From positions 1 through 64,000 of the forward strand of contig JAIOHL010000242.1 in the NCBI GenBank assembly GCA_019913005.1: a stretch of 64,000 nt of DNA, in the 5' to 3' direction. A program made the position numbers and the translations under genes. Below the pieces are notes generated by a model, which saw nothing but the letters and a program-made list of their open reading frames with translations, had not been told where the DNA came from and did no database searches. Source of the stretch: Anaerolineae bacterium (GTDB taxonomy: Bacteria; Chloroflexota; Anaerolineae; Aggregatilineales; J027). This document shows, one piece after another, positions 56,193-64,000 of this stretch; the stretch's first letter is position 1; each line of letters opens with the position of its first letter.

Positions 56193-57824
56193 ATGACCCA
56201 AGCAAAAAATAGAGCAGGTGCGCTGGTCGGGGCACTCACCACCGCCGCGTTAATGGCAATTTTTTATGTGGCGGAACAGGCCGCCGATTTACCCTTCCCC
56301 CCCTTCGACATTTTCCAATGGATCAGCCGTATCCTTCCCGGCTTCCTGATTACCTTTGGCATTGACATCATGGTCACGATTATTGACGCTTTCAATCTGG
56401 GCCAGACCGATGACACCGCCAAACTTGCCGAACAGTTACTCTCCGTCGCGCTAGTGTTTGGCTTGGGTGGGGCGCTGGGGGCACTCTATTTCAGCTTGCA
56501 GAAAAAAGAAGGCCCAGCACAAAAATTTGCCCGTACCCTGCTCCCCGGCGCGATCATGGGTTTGTTGGTAGGGATTGCGGTATCATTCATTAGTGACCGC
56601 TACAATTTTACCTCCTCGGTAGATAACACTCTCAGCGGCTTTTGGATTACCGCCCTTTTCGTCGTGTGGGGCGTCATCATCAATTGGGTCTATAACCGTC
56701 TGGATACTCCTGCCTCCATGCAAGTTCCGACTGCTGTGGATGCCCCCGAAAAATCCGTCCAAACGATAGATCGCCGCCGCTTCTTGGTGATTTTAGGTGG
56801 GACGGCAGCTACCATTACCGTCATTGGCTCTGGCATCGGGGCATACCTGAACAGCAAAAAAGAGGAAGTGCTAGTCAAGATCACCGGGGCGAATCCCAAA
56901 GATTTCCCGAATCTCAACGACAAACTGATTCCCGCCCCCGGCACACGCCCCGAATACACCCCACTGGAAGACCACTACCGCATTGACATTAATGTCAGCA
57001 TCCCTGAGATTGACGCCGATACATGGGAGCTTCCCATTGGCGGCTTGGTCGAAAATCCAATCAAACTGACGCTAGGCGATATTCAAAATAATTACGAGCC
57101 GATGTATCAATACATCACCATGTCGTGTATCTCTAATCGTCTTGGTGGCGACCTCATCAGCACCACCCATTGGACAGGGACGAGCTTCCAAAATATTTTG
57201 AAAGAGGTCAAGCCCAAGCCTGAAGCCAAATTTGTGCGAATTGAATCGGTAGATGGTTTTTGGGAATATGTTGACCTTGAAGTCATCCGGAGCGATGAAA
57301 AAGTCATGCTGACCTATGCGTGGGACGGGGCGCTGTTGAAGGCCAAACACGGTTTCCCATTGCGTATTCACATTCCCAATCGGTATGGCATGAAACAACC
57401 GAAGTGGATTACCAAGATTGATTTTGTGGATGAATGGGAAGCGGGTTATTGGGTCTCACGCGGTTGGGACAAAGAGGCCCTCATCAAAGCCACTTCGGTG
57501 ATTGATACCGTCGCCGTAGATGATGTATATGAACAGGGCGGTCAGCAATTTGTCCCCGTCGGCGGCATGGCATGGTCTGGCCCACGCGGTATCTCCAAAG
57601 TCGAGGTTCAGGTAGATGATGGGGAATGGGCCGAAGCCGATTTGCGCCAACCACTATCCGAAAAGACGTGGGTCATCTGGCGCTATGATTGGCCTTTTAG
57701 CGAAGGCGATCATACCTTCCGCGTCCGCTGCACCGAAGAAGATGGCATACCACAGATCACTGAGCGCGAAGGCACACGACCCAGTGGGGCATCGGGGATT
57801 TATGAAAAAGAGGCCAGTTTGTAA
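56193..57824 (+). CDS. Membrane-anchored sulfite-oxidase-fold molybdoenzyme with internal Tat motif
   Basis: A 543-residue protein. Residues about 1-170 hold four or five hydrophobic segments. Then DRRRFLVILGG (about 193-203) plus a hydrophobic run to about 218 looks like a twin-arginine signal/anchor inside the protein. The molybdopterin domain (about 260-440) has the Mo-ligating Cys in YITMSCISNRLGGDLIS (C312), TSFQNILKEV and FPLRIHIPNRYGMKQPKWIT. A C-terminal dimerisation-type domain (about 450-540; GMAWSGPRGISKVEVQVDDG) completes it. The product would sit outside the membrane. Substrate (sulfite, sulfoxide or other) is unknown. A terminator follows. Confidence 0.8.
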   Translation: MTQAKNRAGALVGALTTAALMAIFYVAEQAADLPFPPFDIFQWISRILPGFLITFGIDIMVTIIDAFNLGQTDDTAKLAEQLLSVALVFGLGGALGALYFSLQKKEGPAQKFARTLLPGAIMGLLVGIAVSFISDRYNFTSSVDNTLSGFWITALFVVWGVIINWVYNRLDTPASMQVPTAVDAPEKSVQTIDRRRFLVILGGTAATITVIGSGIGAYLNSKKEEVLVKITGANPKDFPNLNDKLIPAPGTRPEYTPLEDHYRIDINVSIPEIDADTWELPIGGLVENPIKLTLGDIQNNYEPMYQYITMSCISNRLGGDLISTTHWTGTSFQNILKEVKPKPEAKFVRIESVDGFWEYVDLEVIRSDEKVMLTYAWDGALLKAKHGFPLRIHIPNRYGMKQPKWITKIDFVDEWEAGYWVSRGWDKEALIKATSVIDTVAVDDVYEQGGQQFVPVGGMAWSGPRGISKVEVQVDDGEWAEADLRQPLSEKTWVIWRYDWPFSEGDHTFRVRCTEEDGIPQITEREGTRPSGASGIYEKEASL

Positions 57825-57842
57825 TCCTACAGGGTCAATTTC

Positions 57843-57879
57843 AAAGGGGCGATGCCAGACAACTCGCCCTTTTGTTTTT
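57843..57879 (+). terminator. Intrinsic terminator between convergent genes
   Basis: AAAGGGGCGA (57843-57852) pairs with TCGCCCTTTT (57864-57873), ten pairs with one G-T, loop of 11, then GTTTTTG. A textbook Rho-independent terminator for the molybdoenzyme gene. The A-rich start of the stem gives the opposite strand a short T run too. Confidence 0.88.
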
Positions 57880-57881
57880 GC

Positions 57882-58859
57882 CTATGCCCCAACCGATATT
57901 TTCCCCTCAGCCAATGCCCTCTCAAATCCCTCAATCGTCTGCCGAATGCCTTCCTCTAAGGGTGTATCATAAACACTAGCGAAATGGCGATGTAGTTCGG
58001 AGCCATCAAAGTTTTCCGGAAATGGCAGCACGCTATCCGACATCGTGATTTTGACGTTGGGACGTAGGCGTTCAATAATTTCCACCACCTGTGCGACAGG
58101 GGTTGGTGGCGCATCCAAGTTAAAAACATAAGCGCCATTCAGTGGGTGGGTTGCCGATTCGATAAATTGTAGGGCCGTATCCGATGCCCATTGAAACTGC
58201 ATCACCCCGCCGAAATTGATATGGAAATTTTGCCCTGCCGCCGCTGCCAGCATCGCTTTGGTGGGGTCGCTGGTTAAGCCTTGGTCGCGCCCCAAGCCAT
58301 AAACAGTATAGGGTCGTAACCCCGTGCTGCAAATTTGATGATCCTGCCAATAAATCCGCGCCGTGCCTTCATTGGCCTGTTTAAAGACGCCATAGAGGGT
58401 GCGCGGTGAGGGATGGGCATCATTGGCGACAGGTTGATTATCGGGATAATCTTCGGCTGGCCCAAAGATCGCGATGGAGGAGGCCAAGGCGATATGTTTT
58501 ACGCCCGTTTGCCGCGCCGCCTCATACACATTCACCGTACCAACTACATTGACCTGCGCTCCTTTGATGGGATTTGCCCGCACAAAGGGGACTTGTAGCG
58601 CCGCTAAATGAATAACATGGGTAATGCCATGCTGTTGAAACGCTGCCAGCACTTGATCGGGGTCGGATAAATCACCGCGCACAAATGTAATGGCCTGCTG
58701 TTCTTCGGGTGTCATCAACAAATTGAGGCGGTGGCCCTGCTCGGCAATATCAAAACTGACCACCCGCCGCCCTTGTTTCACCAGATGATAGACTGTCCAC
58801 GCGCCGATACATCCCAGCGCCCCGGTCACTAAAAATATTTCTTTCGGTTGATCTGCCAT
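57882..58859 (-). CDS. NAD-dependent epimerase/dehydratase (extended SDR)
   Basis: A 325-residue enzyme. The cofactor loop is LVTGALGCIGAWTVYHLVKQ (about 10-29) and the catalytic Tyr-x-x-x-Lys is in TLYGVFKQANEGTARIYW. VTHVIHLAALQVPFVRANP and LRPYTVYGLGRDQGLT are further family marks. The substrate, probably a nucleotide sugar or related sugar, cannot be inferred. It is a single gene behind its own promoter, convergent with the molybdoenzyme gene. Confidence 0.85.
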   Translation of the reverse strand: MADQPKEIFLVTGALGCIGAWTVYHLVKQGRRVVSFDIAEQGHRLNLLMTPEEQQAITFVRGDLSDPDQVLAAFQQHGITHVIHLAALQVPFVRANPIKGAQVNVVGTVNVYEAARQTGVKHIALASSIAIFGPAEDYPDNQPVANDAHPSPRTLYGVFKQANEGTARIYWQDHQICSTGLRPYTVYGLGRDQGLTSDPTKAMLAAAAGQNFHINFGGVMQFQWASDTALQFIESATHPLNGAYVFNLDAPPTPVAQVVEIIERLRPNVKITMSDSVLPFPENFDGSELHRHFASVYDTPLEEGIRQTIEGFERALAEGKISVGA

Positions 58860-58888
58860 AAATCACCCCTAAGTAAAATATGGCTTTA

Positions 58889-58917
58889 ATTGTATAGGGG
58901 ATGGAGAACTGAGCCAA
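58889..58917 (-). promoter_or_regulatory. Candidate promoter of the epimerase gene
   Basis: On the minus strand TTGGCT (58917-58912) and TACAAT (58894-58889) are separated by 17 bp, about 30 bp before the epimerase start. Confidence 0.5.
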
Positions 58918-58961
58918 CATCAGGTACTCTAGCGGGGGCAAATTTTTAAGGGTATGGAACG

Positions 58962-59279
58962 ATGGTTGAACCACAAGCGGAAAACTCCGAGATTGAAATC
59001 ATTTCGCCAGAAGCAGCCGAGGCGATTTTGAAACCAGAGGTCGAAAAACTGGTGCAAGATGGTTGGCGGGTCATGCATGAATCGGCATTTGCGGCGCGGT
59101 TGGTCAAAGAACGCGATTTGATTGATTTACGGGTAGACCTGCTAGGCCAATTAGAACGCAAACAAGGCGTGACGCTGCTCTACGGGCCAGAAATTGGACG
59201 GGCGGTGGCATGGGTGCTGCTGCTAGTTTCCATTTTGATGGCATTGGCATTGGCTTCGGCGTTGGGCTTTTTTAAGTGA
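58962..59279 (+). CDS. Tail-anchored small protein, unknown function
   Basis: A 105-residue protein with a charged, probably helical N-terminal part (about 10-75; EKLVQDGWRVMHESAFAARL, VKERDLIDLRVDLLG) and one C-terminal membrane helix (about 80-101; WVLLLVSILMALALASALGF). It would expose its N-terminal part to the cytoplasm. No family is recognised. It overlaps the convergent methyltransferase gene by 8 bp. Confidence 0.6.
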   Translation: MVEPQAENSEIEIISPEAAEAILKPEVEKLVQDGWRVMHESAFAARLVKERDLIDLRVDLLGQLERKQGVTLLYGPEIGRAVAWVLLLVSILMALALASALGFFK

Positions 59280-59994
59280 CCCGCTGCAAAATGCTATAGC
59301 AGTTTAAATCCCCGCTGCGACCATCAGCTCGATAGGTGGTGATTTCGGTCAATCCGGTGGCGGCAATCAGGGACTGATGTTCGGTGTCATCAATGTAATG
59401 GCAGTAGCGTAGGGCTGGTTTGTCTTCCGCACCTCGATCTCGCCGCCAATCCAGTAAATAATCATGCGCCTCCACTTGAAAATCATCGGGCCATGCCACA
59501 ATCCGTTCACGGAAACGGGGCTGTTCATAAAATCGCCAACCCGTGAACACTAAATAGCCATCTTTTTTGACCCGTTCACCCAAGCGCCGCACAAATTCAT
59601 GCCGATTTTCATAACCGGGGATGTGATGCAGTACCCCAAACGCTACCACGAGGCCATACTCTCCGGTGTCGGGTGGGTTTTCGACAATATCTCGATTTTC
59701 CAGCGTGAAGGATAGACCGCGTTCATCGAATGCTTGTCGTGCAAAATCCAAAAGCGCTGGGGCGTTATCGAGGCCGTGATATGTAATGCCATCGCTGAAT
59801 TGTTCATGCAGAAATAGACCAAAGCGTCCATTCCCACAACCAACATCTAAAACCGAAAGCGGCGCCTTGAGATAAGGCAGTAATTTTAGCCAGCCCTCCC
59901 ACGCATGGTCACGTGATTGGCTAAACGACTCGGCGGTTTGGGTATAAAAATCTTTATTCAGTTGATTTAAGCGTCGGATTAGATTAACATCCAT
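59272..59994 (-). CDS. Trm9/ALKBH8-like tRNA methyltransferase candidate
   Basis: A 240-residue class I SAM methyltransferase. The N terminus FYTQTAESFSQSRDHAWEGW (about 17-36) is followed by motif I VLDVGCGNGRFGLFL (about 48-62), the acidic LDNAPALLDFAR and VAFGVLHHIPGYENR. The C-terminal part has YLLDWRRDRG and LRYCHYIDDTEHQSLIAATG. The N-terminal SFSxSR pattern and the later DW...RYxHxxxxxE order recall eukaryotic Trm9, which methylates cm5U34 to mcm5U34. It is head-to-head with elp3, with 29 bp between starts, which supports this reading. A general methyltransferase is the fallback call. Confidence 0.72.
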   Translation of the reverse strand: MDVNLIRRLNQLNKDFYTQTAESFSQSRDHAWEGWLKLLPYLKAPLSVLDVGCGNGRFGLFLHEQFSDGITYHGLDNAPALLDFARQAFDERGLSFTLENRDIVENPPDTGEYGLVVAFGVLHHIPGYENRHEFVRRLGERVKKDGYLVFTGWRFYEQPRFRERIVAWPDDFQVEAHDYLLDWRRDRGAEDKPALRYCHYIDDTEHQSLIAATGLTEITTYRADGRSGDLNCYSILQRVT

Positions 59995-60023
59995 TCAAAG
60001 AATTCCAATCGGGTTGAACATGC

Positions 60024-61853
60024 ATGACCTACAAAACCGCCCCTAATCTTGATGAACTTGAACTTTACCGCGAATCCCTTTTGGCGATACTGCGGCAGGT
60101 ACTTAACATGCCTGAACTGGCCCAAAAGCAGCTTGAACGCATCCTAAAATCGTACCCCAAAGACGGCTCTGGCCTGTTCCGCCGCGATGAACTGATTCGT
60201 GCCTACCGCCATTTTACTGAGATGGGTGATCTGCCCACCTTCGACAAAACCATCGTGGAGCGCCTGCGCCTTAAACCCGTGCGAACCAGTTCGGGGGTGA
60301 CACCTGTCACCGTTTTGACCAAGCCATTTCCCTGTCCGGGCACGTGTATTTTTTGCCCCAACGATATTCGGATGCCTAAGAGTTATCTTTCGGATGAGCC
60401 GGGGGCGCAGCGAGCCGAAGCCAACGCCTTTGATCCCTATCTACAAACCTACCGCCGCCTGTTGGCCCTCTATAATACTGGACACCCCACCGACAAAATC
60501 GAAATGATTATTTTGGGCGGCACATGGTCATTTTATCCCGAAACCTATCAAATCTGGTTCATCAAACGCATTTTTGACGCGCTACATGATTTTGGTAACG
60601 GGGTAGATCACACGGCAGAAGTGGAAAGCCTGCTGTTGGAACATTCCCAACTGCACCCCGCCCGAAATATCACCACCATCAACATGCCGGGGCATGACCA
60701 GACCTATAACCAAGTCGTCCAGAATATCTATCGGGACGAGATGTATCGCTCCCGCGAACAGGCCCATGCGATTGAATTGGGTTTGACCGAGCGCACGCCC
60801 ATGACCGAATTTGCGACATGGGATGAATTAGAAACGGCTCACCGCGAAAATGAAAACGCTGTATGTCGCTGTGTGGGCTTGGTGATTGAAACCCGCCCTG
60901 ACCATATCAGCGAAGAAGAAGTGCTGCGAATTCGACGCTTGGGCTGTACCAAAGTCCAAATTGGTTTTCAGAGCCTGAATGATGAAGTGCTGCGTCTGAA
61001 CAAACGCGGGCATGAAGTCGCCGCCACCCGCCGTGCTGTCAAATTACTACGCCAAGCCGGATTTAAAATCCACGCCCATTGGATGCCGAATTTGTATGGG
61101 TCGTCGCCGGAGGCGGACATTGAAGATTATGCGCGGATGTTTAATGATCCCGATTTCCGTCCCGATGAACTCAAGGTGTATCCCTGTTCGCTCATCGAAA
61201 GCGCCGAATTGATGGATTACTACCAGCGCGGCGAGTGGCGACCCTATACCCATGAGGAACTATTAGGCGTGCTGACGGCCTGCTTTCAATTGACCCCTGA
61301 TTACTGCCGCTTAACCCGTGTTATCCGCGACATCCCCGGCACAGATATTGTGGTCGGCAACAAAATGACCAACTTCCGCGAACTGGTGCAGCAGGAATTG
61401 GCGCAAAATGGCAGCTATACAGGCGACATCCGCAGTCGTGAAATCCGCCATCGCAACGTCGCGCTCGATAGATTATTTTTGGATGAGGTCTGGTACACCT
61501 CCAATTGCAGTGACGAGGTGTTCCTACAATACATCACCCCCGAACGCCAGATTGCCGGATTTTTGCGCCTATCTCTGCCTACTGAACCGCCAATTACCCC
61601 CGAATTAGAAAATGCCGCTATGATTCGAGAAGTGCATGTTTACGGACAATCCATCGAAATCGGTGAGGCGTTGGCAGGCAAAAGTCAGCACGTCGGGCTA
61701 GGCAAACAGTTGATTGAACGCGCGGTGGAGATTGCACGCGAACGGGGCTATCAACAACTCGCCGTGATTTCCGCGATTGGCACACGGGAATATTATCGCA
61801 AACGTGGATTCGCCGATGGGCAGCTTTATCAACTGCGTGATCTAAGGGAGTAA
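60024..61853 (+). CDS. elp3: tRNA uridine(34) acetyltransferase Elp3 (radical SAM/GNAT)
   Basis: A 609-residue protein of the Elp3 family. A helical N-terminal tRNA-binding region (about 1-85) leads to VRTSSGVTPVTVLTKPFPCP and the radical SAM motif CPGTCIFC (C104, C108, C111). The barrel has IEMIILGGTWSFYPETYQIW, EVESLLLEHSQL and LVIETRPDHISEEEV. Residues about 380-470 form the zinc/linker zone, and the GNAT acetyltransferase is at about 490-605 (HVGLGKQLIERAVEIARERG, REYYRKRGF). Elp3 adds a carboxymethyl group (cm5) to U34 of tRNA. Stand-alone bacterial and archaeal members are known. It is adjacent to the Trm9-like gene. Confidence 0.95.
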   Translation: MTYKTAPNLDELELYRESLLAILRQVLNMPELAQKQLERILKSYPKDGSGLFRRDELIRAYRHFTEMGDLPTFDKTIVERLRLKPVRTSSGVTPVTVLTKPFPCPGTCIFCPNDIRMPKSYLSDEPGAQRAEANAFDPYLQTYRRLLALYNTGHPTDKIEMIILGGTWSFYPETYQIWFIKRIFDALHDFGNGVDHTAEVESLLLEHSQLHPARNITTINMPGHDQTYNQVVQNIYRDEMYRSREQAHAIELGLTERTPMTEFATWDELETAHRENENAVCRCVGLVIETRPDHISEEEVLRIRRLGCTKVQIGFQSLNDEVLRLNKRGHEVAATRRAVKLLRQAGFKIHAHWMPNLYGSSPEADIEDYARMFNDPDFRPDELKVYPCSLIESAELMDYYQRGEWRPYTHEELLGVLTACFQLTPDYCRLTRVIRDIPGTDIVVGNKMTNFRELVQQELAQNGSYTGDIRSREIRHRNVALDRLFLDEVWYTSNCSDEVFLQYITPERQIAGFLRLSLPTEPPITPELENAAMIREVHVYGQSIEIGEALAGKSQHVGLGKQLIERAVEIARERGYQQLAVISAIGTREYYRKRGFADGQLYQLRDLRE

Positions 61854-62405
61854 ATGGATATGCTGCGCCGCAAAGTTTCACCACCGACTGGCCCGCAATT
61901 ACGTCATTCAACAGGTGCGCCCCTCAGCATCACAGATCGCTATTTGGAGCGCGGCCTGCACCACTATCAACACAAAAAATTCGCTGAGGCGCTGGCGGAT
62001 TTGGATGAAGCAATTTACAACGCCTCCGGTCACGCCGAACTATATGTCACACGAGCCGTCATTTTATACGAGATGGAACGCGACGATGACGCAACAGAGG
62101 ATGCCGAATACGCACTGCGGCTCGACCCTCGCCAATGGATTGGGCATTACATTTTGGGCCTGATTGCCATTCGACGCCAGAATTTCCCGCTGGCAGTGGA
62201 ACATTTTTCCCAAGCCCAACGATATGCTCCCACGCGGCCCGAAATCTTCTTCTCGCGGGCAATTGCGTTCCACCAACAAGACGAGATGACATTGGCCTAT
62301 TATGATATGGACAGCGCCCTGCAAGTCATGAAAAGCGATCATAAGCTCCGCAAAGAGGCCAACAAATTTGTCACACAGGTCAAACCCGCCAAAAAGAAAA
62401 AGTAA
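61854..62405 (+). CDS. TPR protein downstream of elp3
   Basis: A 183-residue soluble protein starting at the base after the elp3 stop. Four TPR-like units cover about 27-165 (YLERGLHHYQHKKFAEALAD, ELYVTRAVILYEMERDDDAT, WIGHYILGLIAIRRQNFPLA, PEIFFSRAIAFHQQDEMTLA). The tail is Lys-rich (VTQVKPAKKKK). It probably forms protein contacts; coupling to elp3 suggests a possible partner, but the order may be incidental. No closer family is recognised. Confidence 0.75.
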   Translation: MDMLRRKVSPPTGPQLRHSTGAPLSITDRYLERGLHHYQHKKFAEALADLDEAIYNASGHAELYVTRAVILYEMERDDDATEDAEYALRLDPRQWIGHYILGLIAIRRQNFPLAVEHFSQAQRYAPTRPEIFFSRAIAFHQQDEMTLAYYDMDSALQVMKSDHKLRKEANKFVTQVKPAKKKK

Positions 62406-62523
62406 TCGTCTATCGGCTGGCTTGCTTTCCAAGTAAAATAACTCTAATCTTCGCCGTCTTGATTATGTAAAGCAATCTCTATATTTGCTTGAGGTTTTTC
62501 AGGGCAACCAAAGGATACCTTCT

Positions 62524-63378
62524 ATGGACAAGGTGACGCTTCAGCAGTTGCAGGCGATGAAAGAGCGCGGTGAACCGATTAGCATGTTGACCGCCTATGA
62601 TTACCCCTCTGGTTTGCTGGCTGACCAAAGCGGTGTGGATATGATTCTGGTCGGCGATTCACTTGGCATGGTCGTACACGGCTTTGAAAGCACCCTCCCG
62701 GTCACAATGGATATGATGGCGCTGCACACCCAAGCAGTGCGGCGTGGCGTTAAGCGGGCTTTTTTGGTCGGGGACATGCCCTTTATGAGCTATCAAGCCA
62801 GCCGTGATGAAGCCCTCCGCAATGCAGGCCGTCTGCTCAAAGAAGGCAACGCCGACGCTATCAAATTAGAAGGGGGCATCCACATGGCGGATACCGTGCA
62901 TGATATGGTGCAAATCGGCATCGCGGTCATGGGGCATATCGGCTTGACCCCGCAAAGTGTCAGCGCGTTTGGCGGCTTTAAGGTACAGGGCAAATCCATT
63001 GAGGCGGCCCGTAAACTCATCGAAGATGCCAAAGCAATTGAACAAGCTGGTGCTTTTTCAATGGTGATTGAAGGTGTCCCCGCGAAACTGGGGGAATTGA
63101 TTACCCACATGGTCAGCATCCCCACCATCGGCATCGGGGCAGGCGGCGGCACAGATGGACAGGTCTTGGTCATGCACGATATTTTGGGATTGTTTGACCG
63201 CTTTACCCCTAAATTTGTCAAGCAGTATGCCAAAATCGGGGAAGCGATTCAAAACGTATTTACCACCTTTCATCAAGAAGTCCGTTCAGGGGCATTCCCG
63301 GGACCCGAACACGAATTTGGTATTTCCGACGCGGTGTTGAACGAAATCTTAGCAGAAATCGGCGACACCGCGCATTAA
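62524..63378 (+). CDS. panB: 3-methyl-2-oxobutanoate hydroxymethyltransferase
   Basis: A 284-residue TIM-barrel enzyme that makes ketopantoate from 2-oxoisovalerate and methylenetetrahydrofolate. Diagnostic stretches are ISMLTAYDYPSGLLADQSGV (about 18-37), MILVGDSLGMVVHGFESTLP, AIKLEGG and VMGHIGLTPQSVSAFGGFKV. ATG 62524 is chosen (MDKVTLQQLQAMK); the frame is open from 62485 but adds 13 residues outside the family pattern. It precedes panE by 61 bp; together they lead to pantoate. Confidence 0.95.
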   Translation: MDKVTLQQLQAMKERGEPISMLTAYDYPSGLLADQSGVDMILVGDSLGMVVHGFESTLPVTMDMMALHTQAVRRGVKRAFLVGDMPFMSYQASRDEALRNAGRLLKEGNADAIKLEGGIHMADTVHDMVQIGIAVMGHIGLTPQSVSAFGGFKVQGKSIEAARKLIEDAKAIEQAGAFSMVIEGVPAKLGELITHMVSIPTIGIGAGGGTDGQVLVMHDILGLFDRFTPKFVKQYAKIGEAIQNVFTTFHQEVRSGAFPGPEHEFGISDAVLNEILAEIGDTAH

Positions 63379-63439
63379 AATTCATTCTGAGCAAGGTACT
63401 TAACCGCCTTGTTTAAAGCTAAGGTCTAGGAGGCCTATC

Positions 63440-64000
63440 ATAAAAATCGGCATTTTTGGCATCGGCGCAATGGGGACGCTGTTCGGCGCAAAACTCACTC
63501 CCCTTGCAGATATCATGCTGTTCGGGCGCTGGCCTGAACAAATCCACGCCCTCCAACACGCGCCGCTGCATATCCTCTACCCCGATGGGCATGAGGAATA
63601 CATTCGGCTACGGGCCACTGATAGTCTTGCCAATGCTGACCCAATTGATATTGCTTTGATCCTCCCTAAAGCCAACAAAACGATTCTCGCCGCCGAAGAC
63701 GCCGCCCAAATCTTGAAGCCCGACGGCGTGGCGATTACGCTCCAAAATGGCGTGGGCAATCTGGAATGTATCGCGGAAATTGTCGGCCCCCATCGTGCCA
63801 CGCTCGGCGTCACCATGCAAGGCGCATCAACTGATAATCGGGCTGGATTTTTGCGCTACGGCGGACGTGGCCTGACTTATCTGGCAACCCGTCCCGCGAT
63901 TGATGCCCATATTCAGGAATTTGCTGCCCTCTTAAATACATCGGGTCTAACTACAGAAGTGGTAGATGATGTAGCAGGCTTGGTCTGGGGCAAGTTAGTG
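63440..64000 (+). CDS. panE: 2-dehydropantoate 2-reductase (partial, right edge), ATA start
   Basis: At least 187 residues, running off the window. The nucleotide-binding loop KIGIFGIGAMGTLFGAKL opens the protein; ALILPKANKTILAAEDAAQI, LQNGVGNLECIAEIVG and the partial catalytic DVAGLVWGKLV follow. The enzyme reduces ketopantoate to pantoate with NADPH. In frame there is no ATG, GTG or TTG between the stop at 63401 and the loop. AGGAGG at 63428-63433 sits six bases before ATA 63440, exactly where family ATG would be (IKIGIFGIG against MKIGIFGIG). The first in-frame ATG (63470) would delete the Rossmann loop. An ATA start is therefore inferred. Confidence 0.85.
   Translation, partial: MKIGIFGIGAMGTLFGAKLTPLADIMLFGRWPEQIHALQHAPLHILYPDGHEEYIRLRATDSLANADPIDIALILPKANKTILAAEDAAQILKPDGVAITLQNGVGNLECIAEIVGPHRATLGVTMQGASTDNRAGFLRYGGRGLTYLATRPAIDAHIQEFAALLNTSGLTTEVVDDVAGLVWGKLV

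Noticed and set aside
1-64000. tRNA, rRNA and riboswitch genes
   Set aside because: All gaps between genes were read; none showed a cloverleaf, rRNA segment or known riboswitch core that I could recognise.

Overview
The window looks like a chromosomal piece of a Chloroflexota bacterium, probably of the Anaerolineae line. This is inferred from several traits: lipoproteins with long Thr/Pro linkers of the ATPTxTP type, exported SH3b, PA14 and TPR proteins, a PspC/toastrack pair, a stand-alone methylmalonyl-CoA mutase catalytic chain, and a bacterial Elp3. Base composition is balanced and coding density is very high. After start-site correction no stretch longer than about 300 bases lacks a gene. 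I found no rRNA, tRNA or CRISPR array. The only mobile DNA is the tail of an IS982-like transposase at the left edge, next to the 3' part of a gene it seems to have broken.

Layout. 0.5-5.5 kb: reverse transsulfuration (CBS and cystathionine gamma-lyase), a GT-C membrane glycosyltransferase and a small membrane protein. 5.6-13 kb: methylmalonyl-CoA mutase, a TPR-like membrane protein, an ECF sigma factor with an overlapping partner, a radical SAM enzyme and a Thr/Pro-linker lipoprotein. 13-16 kb: panC, an internally deleted sugar-kinase remnant and an MFS transporter. 16-23.3 kb: an exported PA14-SH3b-SH3b-PA14 protein, then an oxidative pentose phosphate operon (rpiA, gnd, zwf, pgl) headed by an exported SH3b/TPR protein. 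23.4-28.8 kb: aldo/keto reductase, glycogen branching enzyme, alpha/beta hydrolase, and a response regulator with a degenerate GGDEF-like domain.

28.9-36 kb: PspC and toastrack membrane proteins, nadK-(membrane protein)-recN, recF, rsmG facing recF, and a DUF4160/DUF2442 pair whose DUF4160 member carries a stop codon. 36-40.2 kb: a minus-strand operon fabG-asp23-nusB-tatC-cDPG-synthetase-like gene, with a clear promoter and terminator. 40.2-45.4 kb: lipoprotein, DUF433/DUF5615 toxin-antitoxin-like pair, DUF692-like TIM barrel, ychF and nitroreductase. 45.4-49.8 kb: carAB. 49.8-58.9 kb: a STAND ATPase with TPRs, an unusual 87-nt hairpin, a zinc alcohol dehydrogenase, a two-component system, a sulfite-oxidase-fold protein with an N-terminal membrane domain and an internal twin-arginine motif, and a sugar-nucleotide epimerase. 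58.9-64 kb: a Trm9-like methyltransferase divergent from elp3, a TPR protein, panB, and the start of panE, which seems to use ATA as start codon.

Most notable points: the head-to-head elp3/Trm9-like pair suggests a compact bacterial route to a eukaryote-type wobble-uridine modification (cm5U to mcm5U); the sulfite-oxidase-fold protein looks built by Sec and Tat together; panE lacks any ATG, GTG or TTG start; and there are three decayed genes (IS-cut gene, deleted kinase, nonsense-bearing DUF4160).
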